Shown: positions 41,996 through 51,158, counted from the stretch's first letter. The stretch is DNA of 64,000 nt from Pseudomonas sp. MIACH (GCF_001269925.1 NZ_LHVO01000060.1:62001-126000); one strand, 5' to 3'. Notes: generated from the sequence alone by a model not told the origin. Numbers and translations: made by a program.

Positions 41996-42300
41996 TTTGA
42001 GCCACATGATCAATCTCCTTATTTTCTGGTGCCGATCACGCTGAATCGCCCAAAATTTCGTAGAGACAACTAACCGCTTCTGGCCGAAAACGCTCCGTCC
42101 AAGCATGGAGGTATCAAGCCAGACTCAAGCAAGTGGAAAACTACATCCCCCTGACCGGAATCGATCTGGTACCCGCTTCTCTTTAAATCCAACCTACTCA
42201 ACGCGCACTGGCATCTTTTCGCCCCCAACGCGCACATTGTCCAACCACCCCCACTCCCCTTATCCTCGACGCTCCCCGCCCGTCCAAAATCGGAGCCGCC

Positions 42301-42921
42301 ATGGACCTCGCCACCCTCGCCCTCTTCCTCCCCGCCTGCTTCGCGCTGAACATGGCCCCCGGCCCCAACAACCTGCTCTCCGTGAGCAACGCCACCCGTT
42401 ACGGCTATCGCACATCCTGCCTCGCCGGCATCGGCCGCCTGCTGGCCTTCGCCGGCATGATCGCCCTTGCCTCTGCGGGCCTCGCGGTGGTGTTGCAAAC
42501 CTCGGAACTGCTGTTCTATGCGATCAAGATCCTGGGCGCGGCGTATCTGTTTTATCTGGCGGTTCAACTGTGGCGCGCGAATCCGCAGGCGGAGATGGAA
42601 TCGGTAACCGCCAAGGTGAGTTTGTGGGCACTGGTGCGGCAGGAGTTTCTGGTGGCGGCGGGCAACCCCAAGGCCATCCTGATCTTCACCGCGTTCCTCC
42701 CGCAATTCGTGGTCCCCGGCCAACCCATCACCCCGCAATTCGCCCTGCTGGGCGCGATGTTCCTGGTGTTGGAGTGGATCGCCATCAGCGCCTATGCCTA
42801 TATGGGCCTGCACATGCGTCGCTGGTTTGCCGAACCGCGTGGCAAACGTCTATTCAATCGCTGCTGCGCGGGATTGTTGTCGGCGGCGGCGACGGTGTTG
42901 TTGACCGCGCGCAGGGTTTGA
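42301..42921 (+). CDS. LysE/RhtB-family amino-acid exporter
   Basis: A 206-residue inner-membrane exporter with six hydrophobic segments. The N-terminal NMAPGPNNLLSVSNATRYG is the family signature, with FLVAAGNPKAILIFTAFLPQ in the middle. The codon use here is clearly higher in GC than the genes before 42 kb. First gene of the right part; the NTF2-like gene follows 9 bp later. Confidence 0.92.
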   Translation: MDLATLALFLPACFALNMAPGPNNLLSVSNATRYGYRTSCLAGIGRLLAFAGMIALASAGLAVVLQTSELLFYAIKILGAAYLFYLAVQLWRANPQAEMESVTAKVSLWALVRQEFLVAAGNPKAILIFTAFLPQFVVPGQPITPQFALLGAMFLVLEWIAISAYAYMGLHMRRWFAEPRGKRLFNRCCAGLLSAAATVLLTARRV

Positions 42922-42930
42922 GGAAAAAAC

Positions 42931-43323
42931 ATGACTCGCAACCAACTCTCCGACCTGTACCTCGGCTACATCGACTGCCTCAACCAACAGGCTTGGAACC
43001 GATTGGGCGACTTCGTCCACCCGGACGTGAGCTACAACGCCAAGGTGGTCGGCCTGGAGGGCTACCGCGCCATGCTGGAGCGCGACTTCCGCGAGATTCC
43101 CGACCTGCAGTTCCACATCCACTTGCTGATCGCCGACCCGCCCACCGTCGCCAGCCGGCTGAACTTCAATGTCACGCCCAAGGGTGAGTTTTTCGGGCTG
43201 GCGATCAATGGTCGCCAGGTGGCGTTCTCGGAAAACGTTTTCTACACGTTCGTCGACGGGAAAATCGCGCAGGTCTGGTCGGTCATCGACAAAGCGGCGA
43301 TCGAACAGCAGTTGGCCGTCTAG
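42931..43323 (+). CDS. NTF2-like / SnoaL-like ester cyclase fold protein
   Basis: A 130-residue cone-shaped alpha+beta protein. Typical features are YIDCLNQQAWNRLGDFVHPD at the start, the YRAMLERDFREIPDLQFHIH middle and the long beta strands to the end with FVDGKIAQVWSVID. Relatives include polyketide cyclases and many uncharacterised proteins. It may be cotranscribed with the LysE gene. Function not known. Confidence 0.85.
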   Translation: MTRNQLSDLYLGYIDCLNQQAWNRLGDFVHPDVSYNAKVVGLEGYRAMLERDFREIPDLQFHIHLLIADPPTVASRLNFNVTPKGEFFGLAINGRQVAFSENVFYTFVDGKIAQVWSVIDKAAIEQQLAV

Positions 43324-43357
43324 ACTCCACGCACCGATTCTCACGTGGAGTCCCATC

Positions 43358-43837
43358 ATGAAGAGCAAAACCACCCTCTGCCTCTGGTACAACGGCACCG
43401 CCGAGGAGGCGGCCGACTTTTACGCCAAGACCTTCCCCGACAGCACGGTCGACGCCGTGCACCTGGCGCCCGGCGACTACCCGTCCGGCAAACAGGGCGA
43501 TGTGCTCACGGTGGAATTCACCGTGATGGGCATCCCGTGCATCGGCCTCAATGGCGGCCCGATATTCCCCCACAGCGAAGCGTTTTCCTTCCAGGTCGCC
43601 ACCGATGACCAGGCCGAAACCGATCGCTACTGGAACGCCATTATCGACAACGGTGGCCAGGCCAGCGCCTGCGGTTGGTGCAAGGACAAGTGGGGGTTGT
43701 CGTGGCAGATCACGCCTCGGGTGTTGACGGACGCGGTGGCACACGCTGATCCGGCCATTGCCAAGCGTGCATTCGACGCGATGATGACCATGACCAAGAT
43801 CGACATTGCGGCGATAGAAGCCGCGATAAAGGGCTGA
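43358..43837 (+). CDS. VOC-superfamily protein, PhnB/3-demethylubiquinone methyltransferase-like
   Basis: A 159-residue glyoxalase-fold protein: MKSKTTLCLWYNGTAEEAAD then FYAKTFPDS, FTVMGIPCIGLNGGP and CGWCKDKWGLSWQITP. This is the DUF899-free PhnB-type group often called 3-demethylubiquinone-9 3-methyltransferase without proof of that activity. Start 43358 has GGAG upstream. No metal-site motif is clear. Confidence 0.87.
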   Translation: MKSKTTLCLWYNGTAEEAADFYAKTFPDSTVDAVHLAPGDYPSGKQGDVLTVEFTVMGIPCIGLNGGPIFPHSEAFSFQVATDDQAETDRYWNAIIDNGGQASACGWCKDKWGLSWQITPRVLTDAVAHADPAIAKRAFDAMMTMTKIDIAAIEAAIKG

Positions 43838-43926
43838 CCGACTACGCCTACGTCTACGAAGCGAGCACAGACAAGAATGACGTTTTCCACTTCGATGCAC
43901 ACAGCGACACCCAAGAGTACCCAACC

Positions 43927-44904
43927 ATGAACGACGGCGTGCGCATCAGCCCACGGACCATCCCTGTGCCCTCTTCGATCAGCCCCGAAGCCCAGGCGAT
44001 GCTCAAGCGCATGGTGGGTGAAGATGGCGTACCGTTGAACGCTCTGCACGGCATGCCGGCGCCTGACGACCACGACGGCTGGCGCCGCATGCAGGCCACC
44101 GTTGCCGAGCACTTCGCCGTAGCCACCGCTGGCCAGGCGGCCTCACTGCGCGCGAGCCTGCATACCCTCCGTGTAGAAAACGCCACCGTGCACGTGGCGA
44201 CGCCGTCGGATCACACCGGCGACGCCTACATCGACCTGCATGGCGGTGCCCTGGTATTCGGCGGTGGCGAAAACTGTCGCGTCGCGGCCGGGAGGCAGGC
44301 CGACCTGCACAACATGGTTTGCTACGGCGTGGACTACCGCATGCCACCCGATCATCCCTACCCGGCGGCACTGGATGACTGCATGGCCACCTACCGCCAT
44401 GTGCTCAAGCATCACGCCCCGGACCGTATCGTGATCGGTGGCCGCTCGGCGGGCGGCAACCTCGCAGCGGCCCTGGTATTGCGTGCCCGCGACGAAGGGT
44501 TGCCCTTGCCGGCGGCGCTGGTGTTGTTGTCGCCGGAAGTGGACCTGACCGAGTCGGGCGACAGTTTTCATGTCAACCGCACGGTCGACGTGGTGCTGCC
44601 CAACCCGCTGATGGGCACCAACCTGCTGTATGCCGCCGGCGCGGACCTGGCCCACCCGTACCTGTCGCCGCTGTTCGGCGATTTCAGTCGGGGCTTCCCG
44701 CCCACTTTCCTGCAAAGCGGCACGCGGGATCTGTTCCTGTCCAACACCGTGCGCCTGCACCGGGCCTTGCGCCAGGCGCGGGTGCCGGCGCAGTTGCACG
44801 TGTTCGAAGCGATGCCCCATGGCGGTTTCATGGGCGCGCCGGAAGATGCAGAGCTTGCACAGGAAATCCGCGCATTTGTGCGTGAACACCTGCAACGCGC
44901 TTGA
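43927..44904 (+). CDS. Alpha/beta hydrolase, HSL-type esterase
   Basis: A 325-residue esterase of the hormone-sensitive-lipase group. The oxyanion-hole motif is HGGALVFGGG (about 99-108). The nucleophile is S in GGRSAGG (about 175-181). The acid is probably the D in GTRDLF and the base the H in MPHGGF near the C-terminus. No signal peptide, so cytoplasmic. A stem-loop follows the stop codon. Confidence 0.9.
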   Translation: MNDGVRISPRTIPVPSSISPEAQAMLKRMVGEDGVPLNALHGMPAPDDHDGWRRMQATVAEHFAVATAGQAASLRASLHTLRVENATVHVATPSDHTGDAYIDLHGGALVFGGGENCRVAAGRQADLHNMVCYGVDYRMPPDHPYPAALDDCMATYRHVLKHHAPDRIVIGGRSAGGNLAAALVLRARDEGLPLPAALVLLSPEVDLTESGDSFHVNRTVDVVLPNPLMGTNLLYAAGADLAHPYLSPLFGDFSRGFPPTFLQSGTRDLFLSNTVRLHRALRQARVPAQLHVFEAMPHGGFMGAPEDAELAQEIRAFVREHLQRA

Positions 44905-44912
44905 CACATTTA

Positions 44913-44955
44913 CTGACATCCCCTGAAGATGGAAGCCTCATTCAGGGTGTGTCAG
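44913..44955 (+). terminator. Two-tier stem-loop after the esterase gene
   Basis: CTGACA/TGTCAG (44913-44918, 44950-44955) and CCCTGAA/TTCAGGG (44921-44927, 44941-44947) nest in one hairpin, 8 bp after the esterase stop. No strong T-tract follows. It also ends 2 bp before the ATG of a 34-codon frame. Confidence 0.5.
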
Positions 44956-44957
44956 TT

Positions 44958-45062
44958 ATGTCCGCAACCTCACTCGTTAACCGTACCGTCATTGGCTTGA
45001 TTGCCAAGGCGCAAGGTTGCGTTGCGCACGCCCTTAAATCGAAGAAACAGTCGCTCATGTGA
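44958..45062 (+). CDS. Possible 34-residue small protein
   Basis: Begins MSATSLVNRTVIGLIAKAQG, then a basic C-terminal end (KSKKQSLM). It is amphipathic-looking. No clear Shine-Dalgarno is seen because the stem-loop 44913-44955 lies directly upstream and would sequester the start. It may be a chance frame. Confidence 0.25.
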   Translation: MSATSLVNRTVIGLIAKAQGCVAHALKSKKQSLM

Positions 45063-45185
45063 CCGGGGCGCGCTGTCCCGTCAGATGAGCTGACAGGACA
45101 TTGAGCGCGGACTCCCTCCCCCTTTGCACAATTCCCCATGCCCTTCTGACGGAGACTCAAGCGGTCAATCATCAGGAGAAAGTGC

Positions 45186-46052
45186 ATGTCATCGTTTCAA
45201 GGTATCTGGGTTCCCGTGGTCACGCCGTTCCAGGATGGCGCCATCGACTTTGTCGGCCTGCACCGCCTGGTCAGCCACCTGCTGGACAAGCACGTAGCCG
45301 GGATCATGGTGTGCACCACCACGGGCGAAGCCGCATCGCTCAGCCGCCAGGAACAACTGGCCGTGCTGGATGCGGTATTGCAACAGGTGCCCGCCAACCG
45401 CGTGGTGATGGGACTGGCGGGCAACAACCAGATTGAGCTGCTGCAATTCCAGGCCGAAATCCTCAAGCGCCCGCTGGCGGGTTTGCTGGTGCCGGCGCCG
45501 AGTTACATTCGCCCTTCCCAGGCCGGCCTAGAAGCGTTCTTTCGCACGGTGGCCGATGCGTCCAGCGTGCCGATCGTCCTCTACGACATTCCCTACCGCA
45601 CTGGCGTGACCTTCGAGCAGGCCACCTTGCTGAACATCGTCGCGCACCCGCGGATCGTGGCGATCAAGGACTGCGGCGGCAACCTGGGCAATACCCTTGC
45701 GATGCTGACCAGCGGTGAGGTGGATGTGTTGTGTGGCGAGGACCTGCAGATCTTCAATGCGCTGTGCCTGGGCGCCAGCGGCGCGATTGCCGCGTCGGCA
45801 CATGTGTGCACCGAACAGTTTGTGGCGCTGTGGCAGCAGGTACGGGATAACCAGTTGGCTGAGGCGCGGGCGACGTTCCTTGGGTTGGTGCCGTTGATCA
45901 ACACGCTGTTCATGGAGCCTAACCCGGCACCGGTGAAAGCCGCGCTGGCGCTGGAGGGGTTGATCGACAGTGAGTTGCGTGCGCCGATGCAGCGGGCAAC
46001 CGAGGCGGTGACGGTGCGGCTCAACACCGTCAACCTCTTGAGCCTTGCATAA
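45186..46052 (+). CDS. DapA-family aldolase (dihydrodipicolinate synthase-like)
   Basis: A 288-residue TIM-barrel lyase of the DapA/NAL class. Residues for Schiff-base chemistry are all in place: TTTGEAASL (about 43-51), Y in YDIPYRTG (about 134-141) and the Schiff-base lysine in AIKDCGG (about 161-167). The AGNNQ loop (about 79) is DapA-like. It may be the lysine-pathway enzyme or an isozyme. Because it is 243 bp upstream of the transsulfuration pair and away from other dap genes, a side role is possible. Confidence 0.86.
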   Translation: MSSFQGIWVPVVTPFQDGAIDFVGLHRLVSHLLDKHVAGIMVCTTTGEAASLSRQEQLAVLDAVLQQVPANRVVMGLAGNNQIELLQFQAEILKRPLAGLLVPAPSYIRPSQAGLEAFFRTVADASSVPIVLYDIPYRTGVTFEQATLLNIVAHPRIVAIKDCGGNLGNTLAMLTSGEVDVLCGEDLQIFNALCLGASGAIAASAHVCTEQFVALWQQVRDNQLAEARATFLGLVPLINTLFMEPNPAPVKAALALEGLIDSELRAPMQRATEAVTVRLNTVNLLSLA

Positions 46053-46074
46053 GCCATTTCAGGCGACCGCATTC

Positions 46075-46104
46075 CTGTGGCGAGCGGAGCCTCCCTTGCC
46101 ACAG
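46075..46104. repeat. Single degenerate REP-like hairpin
   Basis: CTGTGGC (46075-46081) and GCCACAG (46098-46104) flank GAGCGGAGCCTCCCTT. It resembles the start of the GTGGCGAGCGGG-type REP found twice further on. It lies after the DapA-like stop and may protect or end that transcript. Confidence 0.5.
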
Positions 46105-46295
46105 AGTCCCACCTCAGCTCGTTAAATCGGGCTGCCGGGCCATATGCACATAGACGGCGCATCCGGGCATCGCTCATGCGCCAAAAAAAGACATTCAATG
46201 GACCCCTCGGTTGCGACCGCCCCAATACCGACCTACTGTTCCAGACCATGCTGCGCAATTTGCTGTCCCCCCACCCTAAGCCCCCAGGTGACGAC

Positions 46296-47672
46296 ATGCC
46301 TACGCTACCCCGCCCTGCGGTACTCGAACTGATCGGCAACACGCCGCTGGTTCGGGTCAGCCGTTTCGATACCGGCCCCTGCACGCTGTTCCTCAAGCTT
46401 GAATCCCAGAACCCCGGCGGCTCCATCAAGGACCGCATCGGCCTGGCCATGATCGACGCCGCCGAACGCGACGGCCGCCTGCGCCCCGGCAGCACCATCA
46501 TTGAAGCCACCGCCGGCAATACCGGCCTCGGCCTGGCCCTGGTGGGCCGGGCGAAAGGTTATCGGGTGGTGCTGGTGGTGCCCGACAAGATGTCCACGGA
46601 AAAGGTACTGCACCTCAAGGCCATGGGCGCCGAAGTGCATATCACCCGTTCCGACGTGGGCAAGGGCCATCCCGAGTATTACCAGGACGTGGCCGCGCGC
46701 CTGGCCAAGGACATACCGGGCGCGTTTTTTGCCGACCAATTCAATAACCCCGCCAACCCTTTGGCCCACGAGACCAGCACCGCGCCGGAGATCTGGGCGC
46801 AAACCCAGCATGATGTGGATGCGATCGTGGTGGGCGTCGGCTCGGCCGGCACCCTCACCGGCCTGACCCGCTTCTTCAAACGGGTGCAGCCGGCGCTGGA
46901 GATGGTTCTCGCCGACCCGGTGGGTTCGGTGATGGCCGAATACAGCCGCAGCGGCCGACTGGAAACCCCGGGGTCGTGGGCGGTAGAAGGCATCGGCGAG
47001 GACTTCATCCCGTCGATTGCCGACCTGTCCAGCGTGCGCCACGCCTACTCCATCAGCGATGAAGAAAGCTTCGATCATGCCCGCCAACTGCTCAAGGCCG
47101 AAGGCATTCTGGGCGGCTCATCCACCGGCACCCTGCTCGCGGCCGCGCTGCGGTATTGCCGCGAACAAACGGTGCCCAAGCGCGTGGTCACCTTTGTCTG
47201 CGACACCGGCACCCGCTATTTGTCGAAGGTCTACAACGACCAATGGATGACCGACGCGGGCCTGCTGCAATTCAAGCACTACGGCGACCTGCGCGACCTG
47301 ATCGCGCGGCGTTTCGAGGACGGCCGCGTGATCAGCGTGAGCCCCGACGACACCCTGCTCACCGCCTTCCAGCGCATGCGCCTGGCGGACGTTTCGCAAC
47401 TGCCGGTGCTGGTGGACGGCCGCGACCTGGTGGGAGTGATCGATGAGTCCGACATCCTGCTGGGCCTGCACCATGACGCGGCAGACTTTTCGATGATTGT
47501 CGCCAGCGCCATGAGCGACAAACTCCAAACCCTCGACCCCAGTGCCAGCCTGGCCGAACTGCAGGCCGAACTGGACCGCGGCCTGGTCGCCATCATTGCC
47601 GACGCGACGGGCTTTCACGGCCTGATCACCCGCGTCGACCTGCTCAACCACCTACGGAGATCCCTAGCATGA
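46296..47672 (+). CDS. Cystathionine beta-synthase
   Basis: A 458-residue PLP enzyme. The fold-type II core carries LELIGNTPLVRVSRFD, the PLP lysine in GGSIKDRIG (about 40-48), the EATAGNTGLG loop and GGSSTGTLLA. A C-terminal pair of CBS domains (about 330-458) starts after RDLIARRFEDGRVIS. It makes cystathionine from serine and homocysteine. The start at 46296 is where the conserved N-terminus begins. Its stop overlaps the start of the cystathionine gamma-lyase-type gene (ATGA at 47669-47672), so they form a reverse-transsulfuration operon. Confidence 0.9.
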   Translation: MPTLPRPAVLELIGNTPLVRVSRFDTGPCTLFLKLESQNPGGSIKDRIGLAMIDAAERDGRLRPGSTIIEATAGNTGLGLALVGRAKGYRVVLVVPDKMSTEKVLHLKAMGAEVHITRSDVGKGHPEYYQDVAARLAKDIPGAFFADQFNNPANPLAHETSTAPEIWAQTQHDVDAIVVGVGSAGTLTGLTRFFKRVQPALEMVLADPVGSVMAEYSRSGRLETPGSWAVEGIGEDFIPSIADLSSVRHAYSISDEESFDHARQLLKAEGILGGSSTGTLLAAALRYCREQTVPKRVVTFVCDTGTRYLSKVYNDQWMTDAGLLQFKHYGDLRDLIARRFEDGRVISVSPDDTLLTAFQRMRLADVSQLPVLVDGRDLVGVIDESDILLGLHHDAADFSMIVASAMSDKLQTLDPSASLAELQAELDRGLVAIIADATGFHGLITRVDLLNHLRRSLA

Positions 47673-48835
47673 GCCAGCCCGACAAAAGCGCGTTTGCCAC
47701 CCGTGTGATCCACGCCGGGCAGTCACCCGACCCGACCACGGGCGCGCTGATGCCACCGATCTACGCCAACTCCACCTACCTGCAAGACAGCCCCGGCGTA
47801 CACAAGGGCTTCGACTACGGCCGCTCCCACAACCCCACGCGGTTCGCCCTGGAGCGCTGCGTGGCTGACCTGGAAGGCGGCAGCCAGGCGTTTGCGTTTG
47901 CTTCCGGACTGGCGGCGATCTCGACGGTCCTGGAATTGCTGGATGCCGGTGCCCATATCGTCTCTGGCAACGACCTGTACGGCGGCACCTTCCGCCTGTT
48001 CGACAAGGTGCGCCAGCGCAGCGCCGGGCATCGTTTCAGTTTTGTCGACCTGAGTGATGTGGCGGCGTTCGAAGCCTCCTTGCAGGACGACACGCGCATG
48101 GTCTGGGTCGAAACCCCGAGCAACCCGCTGCTGAGCCTCACCGACCTCAGCGCCATCGCACGTATCTGCCGCAGCCGCGGCATTCTCTGCGTGGCCGACA
48201 ACACCTTCGCCAGCCCGTGGATCCAGCGTCCGCTGGAATTGGGCTTCGACATCGTGGTGCACTCCACCACCAAATACCTCAACGGCCACTCCGATGTGAT
48301 CGGCGGTATCGCCATCGTCGGGGACAACCCCGAACTGGCCGAGCGCGTGGGCTTTTTGCAAAACTCGGTCGGCGCCATCGCCGGCCCGTTCGATGCCTTC
48401 CTCACCCTGCGCGGCGTGAAAACCCTGGCCCTGCGCATGGAGCGCCATTGCAGCAACGCACTCGACCTGGCCACCTGGCTGGAACAGCAACCGCAAGTAT
48501 CACGGGTCTATTACCCAGGCCTGGCGTCCCACCCGCAGCACGAACTGGCACGCCGGCAGATGCGCGGGTTTGGCGGGATGATTTCAATCGACTTGAACAG
48601 CGACCTGGCCGGCGCCCGGCGCTTCCTGGAAAGCGTCAAGCTCTTCGCGTTGGCCGAGAGTCTGGGCGGTGTGGAAAGCCTGATCGAACACCCGGCGATC
48701 ATGACCCACGCCAGCATCCCGGCAGCGACCCGCGCGCAGTTGGGGATTGGCGACGGGCTGGTACGGTTGTCGGTGGGGGTTGAGGATGTAGAGGATCTAC
48801 GAGCGGACCTGGCGCAAGCCTTGGCCCGCATATAA
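47669..48835 (+). CDS. Cystathionine gamma-lyase / gamma-synthase family
   Basis: A 388-residue PLP enzyme of the trans-sulfuration group. Motifs: FATRVIHAGQSPDPTTGA at the start, YGRSHNPTRFALE, and the PLP lysine in VVHSTTKYLNGHSDV (about 205). Coupled to the cystathionine beta-synthase gene, which favours cystathionine gamma-lyase (cysteine plus 2-oxobutyrate) over gamma-synthase. It is followed by a REPIN that separates it from the convergent YcaO gene. Confidence 0.92.
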   Translation: MSQPDKSAFATRVIHAGQSPDPTTGALMPPIYANSTYLQDSPGVHKGFDYGRSHNPTRFALERCVADLEGGSQAFAFASGLAAISTVLELLDAGAHIVSGNDLYGGTFRLFDKVRQRSAGHRFSFVDLSDVAAFEASLQDDTRMVWVETPSNPLLSLTDLSAIARICRSRGILCVADNTFASPWIQRPLELGFDIVVHSTTKYLNGHSDVIGGIAIVGDNPELAERVGFLQNSVGAIAGPFDAFLTLRGVKTLALRMERHCSNALDLATWLEQQPQVSRVYYPGLASHPQHELARRQMRGFGGMISIDLNSDLAGARRFLESVKLFALAESLGGVESLIEHPAIMTHASIPAATRAQLGIGDGLVRLSVGVEDVEDLRADLAQALARI

Positions 48836-48857
48836 ATCCCCCAGAAAAAAAAGAGCA

Positions 48858-48950
48858 AATGTGGGAGGGGGCTTGCTCCCGATAGCGGCGTGTCAGGCAC
48901 TGAATATTTGTCTGAACCACCACCATCGGGAGCAAGCCCCCTCCCACATT
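48858..48950. repeat. REPIN of the P. fluorescens GTGGGAGGGGGC type
   Basis: Two 26-bp arms (48858-48883 and 48925-48950), perfect reverse complements beginning AATGTGGGAGGGGGCTTGCT, with a 41-bp spacer. It sits between convergent genes and can fold into a long hairpin. Confidence 0.9.
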
Positions 48951-48959
48951 GGGTACGCG

Positions 48960-51158
48960 TTACCCCTGGATTACGTTGGCACGCGCCGAATGCAGCTTCT
49001 TGTAGCTCTCGATCAAGCGCAGATGCCGGTCCAACCCTTCCAGCTTCATGCTGGTCGGCGTCAACCCATTGAACCGCACACTGCCGTCGACCGAGCCGAT
49101 CACCGCATCCATCCGCTCATTGCCGAACATCCGACGGAAGTTGGCTTCGTAATCCGCCAGTTCCAGATCGTCGTCCAATTCCATCTCCAGCACCGCGTTC
49201 ATCGCCTGGTAGAACAGGCCTCGCTCGGCGGTGTTGTCGTTGTATTGCAGGAACATCTCCACGCACTCCTTAGCCTCCTCGTACTGCTGCAAGGCGAGGA
49301 AGATCAGCAGCTTCAATTCGAGGATGGTCAGTTGGCCCCAGGCGGTGTTGTCGTCGAACTCGATGCCGATCAGGGTGGTGATGTCGGTGTAGTCGTCCAG
49401 CTCGCTTTCGATCAGGCGCTCGACCAATGCCTGCAATTCAGCTTCGTCCAGGCGGTGCAGGTTGAGGATGTCCTCGCGGAAAAACAGCGCCTTGTTGGTG
49501 TTGTCCCAGATCAGGTCGTCCACCGGGTAGATTTCCGAGTAGTCCGGCACCAGGATACGGCAGGCGGTTGCGCCGAGGTGTTCGTACACCGCCATATAGG
49601 ACTCTTTGCCCATGCCTTCGAGGATGCCGAACAAGGTCGCGGCCTCTTGGGCGTTGGAGTCTTCACCTTCGCCTGAGAAGTCCCACTCGACAAATTCGTA
49701 GTCCGATTGGGCGCTGAAGAAGCGCCACGACACCACACCGCTGGAGTCGATAAAGTGCTCGACGAAGTTATTCGGCTCGGTCACCGCCTGGCCTTCGAAG
49801 GTCGGCTGCGGCAGGTCGTTCAAGCCTTCGAAGCTGCGGCCTTGCAGCAGTTCGGTGAGGCTGCGTTCCAGCGCCACTTCCAGGCTTGGGTGGGCGCCGA
49901 ATGAGGCGAACACACCGCCGGTGCGCGGGTTCATCAAGGTCACGCACATCACCGGGAATTCGCCGCCCAGGGATGCGTCCTTGACCAGCACCGGGAAGCC
50001 CTGGGCCTCCAGGCCTTCAATGCCCGCCAGGATACTCGGGTACTTCGCCAACACTTCAGCCGGGACGTCCGGCAGGGCAAATTCGCCCTCGATGATTTCG
50101 CGCTTCACCGCACGCTCGAAAATCTCCGACAGGCACTGCACCTGGGCCTCGGCCAAGGTATTGCCCGCGCTCATACCGTTGCTGAGGTAGAGGTTCTCGA
50201 TCAGGTTGGACGGGAAATACACCACCTCGCCATCCGACTGGCGCACGAACGGCAGCGAAACGATGCCGCGCGCTTCGTTGCCGGAGTTGGTGTCAAACAG
50301 GTGCGAGCCGCGCAGTTCACCGTCGCGGTTGTAGACCTTCAGGCAGTAGGCGTCGAGGATTTCGCCGGGCAGCTCGTCATTCGGGCCCGGCTGGAACCAA
50401 CGCTCGTCCGGGTAATGCACGAACGGCGCGTTGGCCAGTTCCTCACCCCAGAACTGGTCGTTATAGAAGAAATTGCAGTTGAGCCGCTCGATGAACTCGC
50501 CCAACGCTGACGCCAGGGCGCCCTCCTTGGTCGCGCCCTTGCCATTGGTAAAGCACATCGGAGAATGGGCGTCGCGGATATGCAGCGACCACACGTTCGG
50601 CACGATATTGCGCCACGAGGCGATCTCGATCTTCATGCCAAGGCCGGCGAGGATCCCGGACATGTTGGCGATGGTCTGTTCCAGCGGCAGGTCCTTGCCC
50701 GCGATATACGTGCCCGCTTCGGCGCCCGCGCTCGGCATCAACAAGGCCTGGGCATCGGCGTCGAGGTTGTCGACTTCTTCGATCACGAACTCCGGCCCGG
50801 CCTGCACCACTTTCTTCACGGTGCAACGGTCGATGGAACGCAGGATGCCCTGGCGGTCTTTATCGGAAATATCCGCCGGCAACTCCACCTGGATCTTGAA
50901 GATCTGGTTATAGCGGTTTTCCGGATCGACAATATTGTTCTGCGACAGGCGAATATTGTCCGTGGGGATGTTGCGCGTACTGCAGTACAACTTGACGAAG
51001 TAAGCCGCGCACAACGCCGACGAAGCCAGGAAGTAATCGAACGGCCCCGGTGCCGAGCCATCGCCTTTATAGCGAATAGGCTGGTCGGCAATCACCGTGA
51101 AGTCATCGAACTTGGCTTCAAGCCGGAGGTTGTCGAGAAAGTTGACCTTGATTTCCAT
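48960..51158 (-). CDS. ycaO: OsmC-YcaO fusion protein
   Basis: A 732-residue protein with an N-terminal OsmC-like domain (about 1-140) followed by the YcaO domain (about 160-560) and a C-terminal part with tetratricopeptide-like helices (about 600-732). YcaO enzymes use ATP to activate backbone amides; E. coli YcaO enhances methylthiolation of ribosomal protein S12 by RimO. The ATP-binding stretch with EFIERLNCNFFY and QCLSEIFERAVKREIIEGE is typical. The start at 51158 is the ATG before EIKVNFLDN; the 10 codons before it are not conserved-looking. A stand-alone gene: no peptide precursor is nearby. Confidence 0.9.
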   Translation of the reverse strand: MEIKVNFLDNLRLEAKFDDFTVIADQPIRYKGDGSAPGPFDYFLASSALCAAYFVKLYCSTRNIPTDNIRLSQNNIVDPENRYNQIFKIQVELPADISDKDRQGILRSIDRCTVKKVVQAGPEFVIEEVDNLDADAQALLMPSAGAEAGTYIAGKDLPLEQTIANMSGILAGLGMKIEIASWRNIVPNVWSLHIRDAHSPMCFTNGKGATKEGALASALGEFIERLNCNFFYNDQFWGEELANAPFVHYPDERWFQPGPNDELPGEILDAYCLKVYNRDGELRGSHLFDTNSGNEARGIVSLPFVRQSDGEVVYFPSNLIENLYLSNGMSAGNTLAEAQVQCLSEIFERAVKREIIEGEFALPDVPAEVLAKYPSILAGIEGLEAQGFPVLVKDASLGGEFPVMCVTLMNPRTGGVFASFGAHPSLEVALERSLTELLQGRSFEGLNDLPQPTFEGQAVTEPNNFVEHFIDSSGVVSWRFFSAQSDYEFVEWDFSGEGEDSNAQEAATLFGILEGMGKESYMAVYEHLGATACRILVPDYSEIYPVDDLIWDNTNKALFFREDILNLHRLDEAELQALVERLIESELDDYTDITTLIGIEFDDNTAWGQLTILELKLLIFLALQQYEEAKECVEMFLQYNDNTAERGLFYQAMNAVLEMELDDDLELADYEANFRRMFGNERMDAVIGSVDGSVRFNGLTPTSMKLEGLDRHLRLIESYKKLHSARANVIQG

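Larger units (their letters stand above)
41551..42300. other. 750-bp region without a gene
   Basis: Holds the TTGTACA repeats (41683-41722), the right inverted repeat (41973-41995), and the direct repeat ACCGCTTCTGGCCGA (42073-42087). It is lower in GC than the sequence to the right and marks the join between the accessory part and the REPIN-bearing part of the window. No RNA or protein gene is supported. Confidence 0.45.

Noticed and set aside
42070..42813. 247-codon frame antisense to the LysE-type gene
   Set aside because: Histidine- and arginine-rich shadow of a high-GC gene.
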